From positions 17,698 to 81,697 of the forward strand of contig CACEAA010000003.1 in NCBI GenBank assembly GCA_902557415.1: a stretch of DNA of 64,000 bases, written 5' to 3'. Source of the stretch: an uncultured Pseudomonadota bacterium. GTDB lineage: Bacteria; Pseudomonadota; Gammaproteobacteria; Ga0077536. The first letter of the stretch is position 1. Each line of letters opens with the position of its first letter. Below the pieces are notes generated by a model. The model ran no database searches, was not told the DNA's origin, and was given only the letters and a program-made list of their open reading frames with translations. The translations under genes were made by a program, and so were the position numbers. Below, piece after piece: positions 1-8,272 of the stretch.

Positions 1-261
1 ACATGCGGCTGCATTTCCGCCAAACTCGTGAATTGCCTTCAGAGTTTCAGAGCCGACGGTAATAGGCAGGCCACTGCCGCCATATTCTTCGGGGATTAAT
101 GACGCTAATAAACCAAGCTCAGTGAGTCGTGCTACAAACTCAGTTGGGTATTGCCGTTCACGATCTTTTTTGCGCCAGTATTCTCCGGTAAATTCTTCAC
201 AGACCTTGAACACTGTATCTCGTATTTGGGATATTGTTTCTTGCAGTTCTTCTTGACTCAT
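1..261 (-). CDS. Acyl-CoA dehydrogenase, N-terminal fragment (cut by window edge)
   Basis: Only the first 87 codons are present; the rest lies before position 1. The visible protein has the helical N-terminal domain typical of acyl-CoA dehydrogenases, with the landmark LGLLASLIPEEYGGSG at about residues 48-63, a hallmark of the family. Such flavoenzymes put the alpha,beta double bond into acyl-CoA thioesters and pass electrons to ETF. The catalytic half is not visible, so substrate class cannot be judged. The alpha/beta hydrolase upstream on the same strand is separated from it by a strong terminator hairpin, so it is probably transcribed separately. Confidence 0.85.
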   Translation of the reverse strand, partial: MSQEELQETISQIRDTVFKVCEEFTGEYWRKKDRERQYPTEFVARLTELGLLASLIPEEYGGSGLPITVGSETLKAIHEFGGNAAAC

Positions 262-323
262 ATTTAGGTAACTCACCGTTTAGTTTGTTTGTTAAAATAA
301 CCTACAGTTAGGCACGCTTCCAT

Positions 324-354
324 AAAAAAAGGGTTGCCGTTATCGCGGCAACCC
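324..354 (-). terminator. Rho-independent terminator
   Basis: Perfect 9-bp inverted repeat (GGGTTGCCG at 331-339 with CGGCAACCC at 346-354, 6-nt loop). On the minus strand the hairpin is followed by seven T residues (complement of the A-run 324-330). It lies 30 bases past the stop codon of the alpha/beta hydrolase gene and should end that transcript before the acyl-CoA dehydrogenase gene. Confidence 0.85.
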
Positions 355-383
355 TCCCCAGTTTCCTTAGGTATTGTACAGAG

Positions 384-1232
384 CTAACTGGCAGCCACAA
401 TTTTATCCAAAACAGGCATCAGATAGCTATTGAATAGTTCTGGATTTTCACTCATTGGAAAGTGCCCGATTTCTTCCATTATAATACATTCTGAGTTTTT
501 AGTCTTCGCAGCGCTCTCTTCAGTCATCTCTGGAGTACACGCAAAATCATAAACACCCGTCATGTAATACATCGGTACTTTACCAGAAAGTTTCTCCGTA
601 CGACCTCTGAAGTCGTGATCTTGACTATAGAAATAAAGATCGCCTTTGAATATCCCTGGTCCTCCCTGCGCATAATACCACCAAGTTTCCCATCGATACT
701 TGTCAGGACTTTGCGGCGCCATTAGTCCAAAGACGGACTGGGCTGCTGCTTCACCACCATGAATATGTGAATGCCTCAGCCAATCAATATGCCAGCCTAA
801 CGAATGCTCGCAAGCCTCTACGGCTATCAAGGCCCTGAGTTCATTTTCATGTTTTTCGGCTAAGTGTAGACAAATATTACCACCCATTGAACTCCCTAAG
901 ATCACAGGTTTGTCGAGTTCTAGCGCATTACAGAACGCCATGACTATTCCCATATAGAATTCTGCAGTAAGTTTATATTCCTCGTCTTCTTTATACCAAT
1001 CATATGGGGGAATTGACTTACCATGGCGAGGGATGTCAAGAGCAATCACCCTAAAGTTAGCATTTATTGCGGGATCGCATAGTTGATGTCTCCATTCCCT
1101 AGAGTCGGTTCCAGCGGTGTGCAAGCAGACCATTGGTATTCCTTGGCCAGCTTCTTCAAAAAATATCCTATACTCGGTCCCGTTGTAAGGAACCCAGACA
1201 TAATGTCCAGTTATTGGTTCGATTTTTCCCAT
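384..1232 (-). CDS. Alpha/beta hydrolase
   Basis: A 282-residue cytoplasmic alpha/beta-hydrolase-fold protein. The oxyanion region HTAGTDSREW is at about residues 38-47. The nucleophile elbow GSSMGG (113-118) puts the serine at 115, the acid is probably Asp in GVYDF near 232, and the His is in IGHFP near 257, so the triad looks intact. There is no signal peptide. A Shine-Dalgarno AGGAG lies upstream of the ATG. It is 27 bases downstream of the small SCP2-like gene, forming a two-gene operon closed by the terminator at 324-354. Family members hydrolyse esters, lactones or C-C bonds in ring-cleavage pathways; the true substrate is unknown. Confidence 0.85.
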   Translation of the reverse strand: MGKIEPITGHYVWVPYNGTEYRIFFEEAGQGIPMVCLHTAGTDSREWRHQLCDPAINANFRVIALDIPRHGKSIPPYDWYKEDEEYKLTAEFYMGIVMAFCNALELDKPVILGSSMGGNICLHLAEKHENELRALIAVEACEHSLGWHIDWLRHSHIHGGEAAAQSVFGLMAPQSPDKYRWETWWYYAQGGPGIFKGDLYFYSQDHDFRGRTEKLSGKVPMYYMTGVYDFACTPEMTEESAAKTKNSECIIMEEIGHFPMSENPELFNSYLMPVLDKIVAAS

Positions 1233-1259
1233 TTGAATGTCTCCTAATTCGTTCCTTGT

Positions 1260-1637
1260 TTAAATTTCACGCATCCGATCGAGTGCCCAACATAGCGCAC
1301 GCATGTTTTGCCAGAGAACCATTTGATCGCCTTCTAGAGTAAGCCTACCGTGAAGAGGGTGAGCCATAGCCCATATGTCGTTATACATAGGCGGAGGCGT
1401 TTTTTGACAGAACTTTTCCCAACTGACAGCAGGACCTTTTATGGCAAGCTGGTAGCAAGTTTCTGGGGTGAATTCACTTTCTATGTTAGCTATCTTTCCT
1501 TTATAAAATTCGATGACATATTCAGTGTCACCAAACCCGAAAAGTAGGTTAGTTGTGAAATGCTTCCCGATCCAACTCATTGGACCATTAGTGTTCACTA
1601 GCTTTTGCCAGCTCTCCATCCAAGACTTTTCAAACAT
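1260..1637 (-). CDS. Small SCP2-like (sterol-carrier-type) protein
   Basis: A 125-residue protein with no signal peptide or membrane segment. The pattern resembles a compact SCP2 lipid-binding domain: an amphipathic N-terminal helix, beta strands around residues 35-55 (FGDTEYVIEFYKGKIANIES), a middle strand with AIKGPAVSWEKF, and a C-terminal helix. It starts after a good GGAGG site. The alpha/beta hydrolase gene follows within 27 bases, so the two are probably co-transcribed; the protein may bind or present a hydrophobic acyl or terpenoid ligand to the hydrolase. The fold assignment is from pattern only; treat as conserved-hypothetical if a profile search does not support SCP2. Confidence 0.55.
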   Translation of the reverse strand: MFEKSWMESWQKLVNTNGPMSWIGKHFTTNLLFGFGDTEYVIEFYKGKIANIESEFTPETCYQLAIKGPAVSWEKFCQKTPPPMYNDIWAMAHPLHGRLTLEGDQMVLWQNMRALCWALDRMREI

Positions 1638-1907
1638 GAGTTACCTCCTCATTCATTTTCGAGTGTCTTACTCTTAACTTACAAGTTACTACTATTTGTA
1701 TAACTGTGAATTCTATACTTTATTTATAATTATTATTTTAAATCGATTACTGTGCTTTCTCATAAAAACTTGGAGCCAACCAAGAAAGGGATTGAGTAAA
1801 CATAGCTTTATCGCAATCATCGCACGGTACTTTAACTACTGTGAGACTCTTTATACCAGACTCAACGAGCCGAACCTAGTAGCAGCCCATAATATTTCTA
1901 TTATTCG

Positions 1908-2441
1908 CTAAATACTTTTTGTTAGTACGGACAAATTATTTTGAGCTCGTTTTTGATTCAAGTCAATTTTGGACCGCACCTTTTCAATGGATTTTACATA
2001 CTCGATAGGGAACGAGTGATGTCTTACGCCTGCTAGAACGAGTTCTTTATACCAGTCATAGGGTACTTGTCGATGGTCGACAAATGATTCTTGCGCCACA
2101 TATACGTGACACGCACCGATACGAGGGACATTTAGCATAGATGAACGATAGCCTTTACCTACACCTTCAATTACGTCGAGCTGTTGGAGGTCTTTTATCG
2201 ATATTTTATATATCGCGACGTGTATGACGCCCTCATCGCTTTTTACAATATTACACTTGCCAGATCCGTCTCTGCCAATTTTAGAAAAATTAAGACTCCA
2301 GCCGCGGAGTCTTATCACTGCGCTAAAAGCTGCCGAACTAACTCTCGCTTGTAAGCGAGCGGGGTGTAAATTAGAGCCATAAGCAAGGTATCGAATTGCT
2401 CGCAGATTGTTACTCAGTAGATTGTTAGTTTGCTTGTTCAT
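1908..2441 (-). CDS. Gamma-glutamylcyclotransferase-like (AIG2/GGACT fold) protein
   Basis: A 177-residue protein. The signature YGSNL at about residues 21-25, after the first strand, is the substrate-binding loop of the gamma-glutamylcyclotransferase fold. The expected catalytic glutamate is present in DVIEGVGKGYR near residue 97. Enzymes of this fold release 5-oxoproline from gamma-glutamyl amino acids or amines, or act on related amides. The C-terminal 40 residues are helical and basic and are not part of the core fold. It stands alone, divergent from the acyl-CoA dehydrogenase at 2517, with no functional link to the neighbours. Its Shine-Dalgarno is weak. Confidence 0.7.
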   Translation of the reverse strand: MNKQTNNLLSNNLRAIRYLAYGSNLHPARLQARVSSAAFSAVIRLRGWSLNFSKIGRDGSGKCNIVKSDEGVIHVAIYKISIKDLQQLDVIEGVGKGYRSSMLNVPRIGACHVYVAQESFVDHRQVPYDWYKELVLAGVRHHSFPIEYVKSIEKVRSKIDLNQKRAQNNLSVLTKSI

Positions 2442-2516
2442 GATTCAGCCATGCTGAGTTTTTATATTTTAATTGCTATTATAACGTCTAGACTATTTTA
2501 TAAATATGGAGCAAGT

Positions 2517-3683
2517 ATGAGTCAAACGAATGAACAGATCTCAGTACAAGAGGAAACTCAAGTTCTTGATGCTCTCGACGTCTGGTTAAAGAAAGAGGTA
2601 GCTAACCAAGTGAGGCATTTTGATCACGAAGATGAATACCCACATGAAATAGTTGCTCAAATGAAAGATATGGGGTTGTTTAGTCTGATGTATCCAGTCA
2701 AGTATGGGGGATTAGGGTTCTCGGCTAGTTCTTACACCAAAGTGATAACAAAATTAAGTGAAACATGGATGAGTCTGGCGGGCGTGATCAACACCCATAT
2801 GATGTTGGGGCAGCTCATCGAGCGATTCGGTACCCCAGAGCAACAATCTTATTTTTTACCTCGTCTTACTAATGCTGAATTACACGGTGCGTTGTGCTTG
2901 ACTGAGCCCGACGCTGGTACCGATCTGCAAGGTATCAAAACACACGCGAAACGAGACGGTGATCGGTACGTTTTAAACGGATCTAAAATGTGGGTGACTA
3001 ACGGGATGTACGGTTCTTTATACGCCGTGCTTACTAAGACAGATCCGAACGCTCAACCTGCACACCGAGGTATGACGATGTTTTTAGCTGAAAAAGACGT
3101 TGGCTTTAATGTGGACGGTAAGTTGCAGAAACTTGGCTATCGGGGCGTTGAGAGTGCTGCGCTAAGTTTTGATGACTATTCGATCTCTTCTGATCGGGTT
3201 CTTGGTGGGGTTGAGGGTAAAGGACTTCAACATGCTATGGGAGGATTGGAATTAGGACGTATAAATGTTGCGGCACGAGCTGTAGGCGTTGCGCGGGCTG
3301 CGATGGATGACGCGGTCAAATATGCGCAAGAAAGAGAGACTTTTGGTAAGCCTATTTGCGAACATCAGTCGATACAAATAAAGCTCGCGGATATGGCGAC
3401 ACGGGTCGAAGCGTCCCGACTATTAGTTGAACAAGCTGCGGACAAATACGATAAGGGAGAGCGCTGTGACATGGAAGCTGGGATGGCTAAATTGTTCGCG
3501 TCTGAATCGGCACTTGAAAATGCTACCGAGGCGATGCGAGTTCACGGAGGGTATGGCTATTCCAAAGAGTTTGACGTAGAGCGCTATTACCGAGATGCGC
3601 CTCTTATGTGTATAGGCGAAGGAACGAACGAGCTTCAACGGTTGCTAATAGCTAAACAACTAGTTAAGCGATCGCCTATATAG
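2517..3683 (+). CDS. Acyl-CoA dehydrogenase
   Basis: Start chosen at the ATG at 2517 (MSQTNEQ) with GGAG seven bases upstream. The open frame continues 29 codons further up, but that stretch is hydrophobic, low-complexity and outside the family. The 388-residue product has all landmarks: LTEPDAGTDLQG in the flavin/substrate-binding region (about 130), NGSKMWVTNG (about 155), and the C-terminal GEGTNELQR, where the Glu matches the catalytic base of short- and medium-chain enzymes. It oxidises an acyl-CoA to the trans-2-enoyl-CoA in the cytoplasm with ETF as acceptor. It is a single gene, converging on ridA with only five bases between them and no terminator. Confidence 0.9.
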   Translation: MSQTNEQISVQEETQVLDALDVWLKKEVANQVRHFDHEDEYPHEIVAQMKDMGLFSLMYPVKYGGLGFSASSYTKVITKLSETWMSLAGVINTHMMLGQLIERFGTPEQQSYFLPRLTNAELHGALCLTEPDAGTDLQGIKTHAKRDGDRYVLNGSKMWVTNGMYGSLYAVLTKTDPNAQPAHRGMTMFLAEKDVGFNVDGKLQKLGYRGVESAALSFDDYSISSDRVLGGVEGKGLQHAMGGLELGRINVAARAVGVARAAMDDAVKYAQERETFGKPICEHQSIQIKLADMATRVEASRLLVEQAADKYDKGERCDMEAGMAKLFASESALENATEAMRVHGGYGYSKEFDVERYYRDAPLMCIGEGTNELQRLLIAKQLVKRSPI

Positions 3684-3688
3684 GACTG

Positions 3689-4069
3689 TTATCCATAAGC
3701 GATTGCCTCGATCTCAATCAAGGCCGACGGGAGGGCTAGTTGGGAGCAGACCGTAGAGCGTGCTGGAGGGAGTTGCGGAAAGGCTTTTTGATACACTTCG
3801 TTAAACTCAGCGAAGTTACTCAAGTCAGTAAGCCAAATGGTCGTCTTTACTATGTGGGATATGTCGAGAGACGCCTCTTGAAGAATGCTAGCCATGTTTC
3901 TTATGCAGTGACTGGTTTGAGCTTTTATGCCACTCGGGATAGTCCCGGCATCGTCAAAACCAAGCTGGCCTGACAAAAACACAAAGTCACCCGCTCTGAC
4001 AGCTTTAGATAGTGGCAGAGGAGTTCCGTCGGCTAAGGTAAACGTACCACCAATGATTTCGTGTTTCAT
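3689..4069 (-). CDS. RidA family reactive-intermediate deaminase
   Basis: A 126-residue Rid/YjgF-family protein. Landmarks are FVFLSGQLGFD near residues 29-39, the block around TSHCIRNMASILQEA, and the C-terminal PPARSTVCSQLALPSALIEI, where the Arg before ST is the carboxylate-binding residue of true RidA enzymes. These proteins hydrolyse enamines/imines from amino-acid metabolism. The start codon overlaps the end of the transporter gene by four bases (ATGA arrangement), so the two are translationally coupled at the end of the 12.4-3.7 kb operon. This coupling hints that the pair handles an amino acid or N-containing side product. The exact Rid subfamily is unresolved. Confidence 0.85.
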   Translation of the reverse strand: MKHEIIGGTFTLADGTPLPLSKAVRAGDFVFLSGQLGFDDAGTIPSGIKAQTSHCIRNMASILQEASLDISHIVKTTIWLTDLSNFAEFNEVYQKAFPQLPPARSTVCSQLALPSALIEIEAIAYG

Positions 4070-5160
4070 ACTTTTTGTTCCTTTATGATGAGCCTTTTCA
4101 AACCGATTGTTAGAAGTGGCAGTGTGAATATAACCATGAAGCCCCAGGAAAGGGCTCCATAGCCCTTGGCGATCAGGTTAATCAGTCCAAACTGGGAGAG
4201 CAACAGACTCGCTATAGTTATACCTAATGATGAGAAGCTTCGAGCCCTGTTCGACAGCCCAAAATTTCGAACTTCTTTGAGCCACGAGTCAATGCGATCA
4301 TTTACTCCCTGGAGTACCCCGACTGCAGTGAGGAGAATAGTACCAATCAGGATGAAAAAATATAGGTGGACTGCAAAATGTATTCCAGACTGTTCTACTA
4401 AATGATACGTCGGTACTGGCAGTTGATTTATCTCAGGGTGAAATCCGACAAAGCCAACATGGAGTAGTAGGGCAGGCAACACACCAAAAAGTCCTGCTAT
4501 TACTCCGCTTTTGACTGCTTGGTTGGTAGTTTCAATTTCTGAAGCGGCGTACATCAGGACCGGGATGAGCGCACTATTATAGATGGCAAATCGCATACCG
4601 CTGATAGATGCTCCTAGCCAATCGATATTGTCGATGTTACCTAGTAATAAGATATCTTTTATAGGGACCATCGAAACGATTAATGAGACTAGAAATCCCA
4701 TTAGGAGAAGAGTCCAAATAGTGAGCGCGAACTTGACTATAGAGCGACCGAAATAAGTAAAGCTTAAAATCGCAAGGGAAAGGAAAAGCCATACTTGGTA
4801 AATCCCGATATCAAATGCAGCCTCTGCTAGCGTGGTCGTGGCGGAAGTTACAATTGCAAGTACCAGCACCAGTAGCAACACGAAAAGGACTTCGTATATT
4901 ATCCAAATCGGCCCTAAGAGCTCTTTAAGAAAATCACGATAATTGAAGACTTTAAATCGAACTGCGAATGCAAAGCTAGCTGATAAAACTAGGACAAACA
5001 GACAGGCAATGACCGCAATTGCTAATAAACCTCCGGCAGGTCCAAATCGGGTGACGTACTCGACTATCTCCCGACCGGTACCGTATCCTCCGCCTATAAT
5101 AACACTTTGAAAAATAGCGGCCGGAATTATATAAACCGCACAAAATCTGCGCCAGTGCAT
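4066..5160 (-). CDS. YkvI-like integral membrane transporter
   Basis: A 364-residue polytopic inner-membrane protein with about ten hydrophobic segments. The N-terminal segment carries the glycine-rich IIGGGYGTGREIVEY motif (about residues 21-35), an unwound-helix pattern of LeuT-fold (APC superfamily) transporters and typical of the YkvI family. Ligand and coupling ion are unknown; sodium- or proton-coupled uptake of an amino acid or small acid is the likeliest role. It follows the crotonase gene by 26 bases and overlaps ridA by four, so it belongs to the operon beginning at 12.4 kb. It may import the acid or amino-acid conjugate that the operon degrades. Confidence 0.7.
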   Translation of the reverse strand: MHWRRFCAVYIIPAAIFQSVIIGGGYGTGREIVEYVTRFGPAGGLLAIAVIACLFVLVLSASFAFAVRFKVFNYRDFLKELLGPIWIIYEVLFVLLLVLVLAIVTSATTTLAEAAFDIGIYQVWLFLSLAILSFTYFGRSIVKFALTIWTLLLMGFLVSLIVSMVPIKDILLLGNIDNIDWLGASISGMRFAIYNSALIPVLMYAASEIETTNQAVKSGVIAGLFGVLPALLLHVGFVGFHPEINQLPVPTYHLVEQSGIHFAVHLYFFILIGTILLTAVGVLQGVNDRIDSWLKEVRNFGLSNRARSFSSLGITIASLLLSQFGLINLIAKGYGALSWGFMVIFTLPLLTIGLKRLIIKEQKV

Positions 5161-5186
5161 TACCCAAGTCCTAAAACTGAAATGGT

Positions 5187-6005
5187 TTACTTACCTTTAA
5201 ACTCTGGGGTTCGCTTCTCAAAAAAAGCATTAACCGCTTCCATATGGTCTTCAGTATGTTGCAAGGTTACTTGCAAGGCGGCCGACATTTCCATAATTGA
5301 GTCAAAACTTGCCATTGTACCGTCTCGCATTAGCTTTTTAGTCATCCTCAGTGCTTGCGGGGGTTGGACGCAAATTTTTTCAGCTAAGGCCTCTGCCTCT
5401 GCTAAAACATCTTGGTCAGGATATACTTCAGATACCAACCCCCAATTCTTGGCTGTGTCGGCGTCAATCAGATCGCCGGTGAAGAATAACTGAGCGGCTC
5501 TGGACCAGCCGATCTGCCTAGGCAGTAACCAAGCACCACCATCACCAGGCAGTATGCCTAGCTTTAGAAAAGTTGCTCCAAACTTGGCGGACTGGGCAGC
5601 TAATCTGATATCGCACAGAGAAGCGATATCACCACCCAGACCTATTGCTGCTCCGTTGATGGCACCGACAATAGGAACTTCGATATTCCACATTGCTTTT
5701 ACGATACCGTGAATACTTTCTCGGTAATGGTCTCGTAGCTGAAGAGCATTGCCTCCAAAGTGACCAGTTCTTTCTTTCATCGACTTCAAATCGCCACCAG
5801 CTGAGAAGGCCTTTCCAGCCCCAGTCATGATGACACATCTTAAATTCTTATTGCTATTTATAATATTGGCAGCTTCGGTGAAGCGTTCGCCATCACGCGC
5901 GTGCCCTAAAGGATTCCTGGTATCAGGTCTATTAATGGTTAGCCTGGCAATGACACCGTCAGTGTGAAGAATTAATTCATCGTCAATAGAAATTTCATTT
6001 TTCAT
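5187..6005 (-). CDS. Enoyl-CoA hydratase/isomerase (crotonase) family protein
   Basis: A 272-residue crotonase-fold protein. The oxyanion-hole segments are AFSAGGDLKSM (about 66) and GAAIGLGGD (about 117). At the first catalytic Glu position of hydratases the sequence reads GLGGDIAS, without Glu. In the second block LGILPGDGGAWLLPR it carries Asp, like PaaG-type isomerases, rather than the classical hydratase Glu pair. An isomerase or C-C-bond role is therefore as likely as hydration. GGAG precedes the start. It lies 15 bases after the acyl-CoA dehydrogenase small subunit and 26 bases before the transporter, inside the beta-oxidation operon. Confidence 0.85.
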   Translation of the reverse strand: MKNEISIDDELILHTDGVIARLTINRPDTRNPLGHARDGERFTEAANIINSNKNLRCVIMTGAGKAFSAGGDLKSMKERTGHFGGNALQLRDHYRESIHGIVKAMWNIEVPIVGAINGAAIGLGGDIASLCDIRLAAQSAKFGATFLKLGILPGDGGAWLLPRQIGWSRAAQLFFTGDLIDADTAKNWGLVSEVYPDQDVLAEAEALAEKICVQPPQALRMTKKLMRDGTMASFDSIMEMSAALQVTLQHTEDHMEAVNAFFEKRTPEFKGK

Positions 6006-6020
6006 AATAAACTCCGTCAG

Positions 6021-7052
6021 TTAAGCCGTGATAATAGGCCAAATTTCATTGCCACCTTGTTCTACAGCTAGCTTACCTAGCTCTTCTCCCCAATACGCTA
6101 CACCTCCATATTCTGTGCGCCAAGCCCACATCCTTCGAGTGAGAAAATGCAGCCCATATTCGTACGTAAACCCTATGGCACCATGAATCTGATGACTTAG
6201 GCGAGTTATTTTTTCCACCGCTTCACTGGCTCGGCATTTCGCCGCTGCTATTTCAAATCGCGCATTACGTTGGTTATCTGTTATACCTGAGTGATCCAAT
6301 CGAGCACATGCGGCAATTGCGATAGCATCGACCGAGGCTACTAGCCCAGCTAAGTCTGCTAGGTGATGTTGGATCGCTTGGAATTTAGCCAACGATCTAC
6401 CAAATTGCTCTCTATCGCTGGCGTATTTTACCGCGAGATCTAATGCAGCAGCGCTAGCTCCCCCTATTTGTATGCTTCGTACCAGAGCACCTAGGTATAG
6501 TAACGAGTCGTCGTCTAGCGTGGTCGGGAGTTTATCCAAAATTTTGGCTTTTCCAGAAATTCTATCCCGAGGGTCACGGCCTAAATTATTTTGACCTTCC
6601 GCTTCTTGATTCTGCGCTTCCAAAACAAAGAGATGCGAGTCATGGATTGCTATGTAATAGTTACAGCGACTTCCCCATGGAACAACACTCTTGTTTAGAG
6701 CAAACTTACTTCCTTGAATGGAATATCCGCCAGTTAATAGGCCTGGAATTCCTTCGGGCAGCCCTGCTCCAGATTGTTTTGCAACCCATTGTGCCAAAAT
6801 TGATTCACACACGGGGAGGGGGACCGTATATCTCCCACAAGCTCTTAGTACGGGGTATGCGTCACTCCAGGAGGCTTCAATGCCACCAGAGGATTCGCTT
6901 GCCAGGACCTTATCAATTCCTTGCTCTATTATCTTACCCCAGAGTGACTCAGGCCATTCCGCTTTCTCATAGCGAGTGAGAGAATCCCAATCAAGTTCGT
7001 CCTCAAATAATCGAGACACGCTTTCGTGCAACATACTTTGTAATTCGTTCAT
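6021..7052 (-). CDS. Acyl-CoA dehydrogenase, short (ChsE1/FadE28-like) subunit
   Basis: At 343 residues this is shorter than usual for the family. The C-terminal four-helix domain is recognisable (KYASDREQFGRSLAKFQAI at about 213-231; SHQIHGAIGFTYEYGLH at about 290-306). The N-terminal and beta domains are poorly conserved and lack the usual flavin-contact motif. The canonical EGT near the C-terminus is replaced by EYGGVAYW. Its ATG overlaps the stop of the 388-residue partner by four bases. Size pair and coupling match the heterotetrameric alpha2beta2 dehydrogenases of actinobacterial steroid side-chain degradation (FadE28/FadE29 type), in which the active site is shared. Function by analogy; not a stand-alone enzyme in my view. 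Confidence 0.8.
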   Translation of the reverse strand: MNELQSMLHESVSRLFEDELDWDSLTRYEKAEWPESLWGKIIEQGIDKVLASESSGGIEASWSDAYPVLRACGRYTVPLPVCESILAQWVAKQSGAGLPEGIPGLLTGGYSIQGSKFALNKSVVPWGSRCNYYIAIHDSHLFVLEAQNQEAEGQNNLGRDPRDRISGKAKILDKLPTTLDDDSLLYLGALVRSIQIGGASAAALDLAVKYASDREQFGRSLAKFQAIQHHLADLAGLVASVDAIAIAACARLDHSGITDNQRNARFEIAAAKCRASEAVEKITRLSHQIHGAIGFTYEYGLHFLTRRMWAWRTEYGGVAYWGEELGKLAVEQGGNEIWPIITA

Positions 7053-8215
7053 CTAATGCCCATCCCTTTAGCAATTATTCCGCGCATTATTTCTGGCGTG
7101 CCCCCTCTCAAAGAAAACGATGGCGCGATTTGTATCAAGTTCCCAAGGATCTGTTGGTATGGCACCCCATACCCCTCAAGGGTTGGTTCTAAGTCGCAGA
7201 GTTCTTGGGCTAGCCCTGGCAGAGTTTGCTCGAATTGACATCCTAGATCTTTAACCACCGACGCGGCTAAAGTTGGGTTCTCGCCCGCGTGTAGTTGTGA
7301 GGCGATACTAAGAGACATTGTTCTGAGTGTCGTTGCCCACGCAACTTGGGTTCCTATTTTTGCCAATATTGCAGGATTTGCGCAACCTTTTAATATGTCG
7401 ATGAGTTCACGCAAGAGATAGAAGCAGGACAAATATCGCTCTGGTCCGCTTCGTTCGAGCGCCAGCTCTTCCGTCACCTGCTTCCAGCCTTCCCCTTCCG
7501 TACCTATCAACGCATCTGCAGGGAGCTCCACATCGACAAAGGATACTTCGTTGAAATTTTTGCCACCCGCAAGATTTTCTATCGTTCTGGGTGTTATACC
7601 TTCAGTTTTTTTCAAATCTATTAGGAACTGAGATAGTCCTGCATGCTTTTTTTCTGGATCGGGATCACTTCTGAACAGCGCTATCATGTAGTCAGCTCGG
7701 TGCGCCTGACTGGTCCATATCTTTGTCCCGTTGACGAGCCAACCATTTTCAGTTTTTTCCGCTTTAGTTCGTAGAGAAGCTAAGTCGGAACCAGAATTAG
7801 GCTCGCTCATCCCAATACAAAAGCATGCCTTCCCTGCGGTTATTTTAGGGATTATTTCTTGTTTTTGCGCCTCATTACCGTACCGAGTTAAAAGTGTCCC
7901 ACTTTGTCTATCTGCAACCCAGTGAAAACCTGTTGGCGCACCAGCAACTAAGCATTCCTCAACAACCACATAGCGTTCGAAGGCCGAGCAACCCTGTCCG
8001 CCATATTTTTTAGGGAGTGTCATCCCGAGCCATCCGTGTTCGCCGAGCTTGGCACTGAATTCTGCGTCATATGCTTCCCAACTGTGACTGCGTTTCACAA
8101 CCGAATAGTCTTGCAACTCGTTGGTTAAAAAAGCCCGAACTTCTTGCCGTAATGACTGCAAATCGGCTGGTAATTCACAAGGATCAAACCTGAGTTTGTC
8201 TGCAATAGATTCCAT
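7049..8215 (-). CDS. Acyl-CoA dehydrogenase, long (ChsE2/FadE29-like) subunit
   Basis: A 388-residue acyl-CoA dehydrogenase. Flavin/substrate motifs are MSEPNSGSDLASLRTKAEK (about 136-154) and NGTKIWTSQAH. The C-terminus reads LRGGTPEIMRGI, so the MCAD-type catalytic Glu is absent. A Glu is present in LALERSGPERY near residue 252, the position of the base in isovaleryl- and ChsE-type enzymes. This is the probable catalytic subunit, with the 343-residue protein as partner; the four-base overlap implies stoichiometric coupled translation. It presumably dehydrogenates a bulky or branched acyl-CoA. The kinase-like gene lies 57 bases upstream and the crotonase downstream in the same operon. Confidence 0.88.
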   Translation of the reverse strand: MESIADKLRFDPCELPADLQSLRQEVRAFLTNELQDYSVVKRSHSWEAYDAEFSAKLGEHGWLGMTLPKKYGGQGCSAFERYVVVEECLVAGAPTGFHWVADRQSGTLLTRYGNEAQKQEIIPKITAGKACFCIGMSEPNSGSDLASLRTKAEKTENGWLVNGTKIWTSQAHRADYMIALFRSDPDPEKKHAGLSQFLIDLKKTEGITPRTIENLAGGKNFNEVSFVDVELPADALIGTEGEGWKQVTEELALERSGPERYLSCFYLLRELIDILKGCANPAILAKIGTQVAWATTLRTMSLSIASQLHAGENPTLAASVVKDLGCQFEQTLPGLAQELCDLEPTLEGYGVPYQQILGNLIQIAPSFSLRGGTPEIMRGIIAKGMGIR

Positions 8216-8272
8216 AATTAAACCTTATACTTTTCAATTATTTGAAATATTAAAGTGATATTTTAGATTAAG

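Noticed and set aside
1696..1911. 71-codon open frame on the plus strand between the SCP2-like and gamma-glutamylcyclotransferase genes
   Set aside because: No ribosome site, low-complexity hydrophobic start and no family pattern; the 270-base spacer more likely holds only promoter sequence.
2430..2516. N-terminal extension of the acyl-CoA dehydrogenase
   Set aside because: The 29 extra residues are not part of the family fold and a well-spaced GGAG precedes the ATG at 2517.
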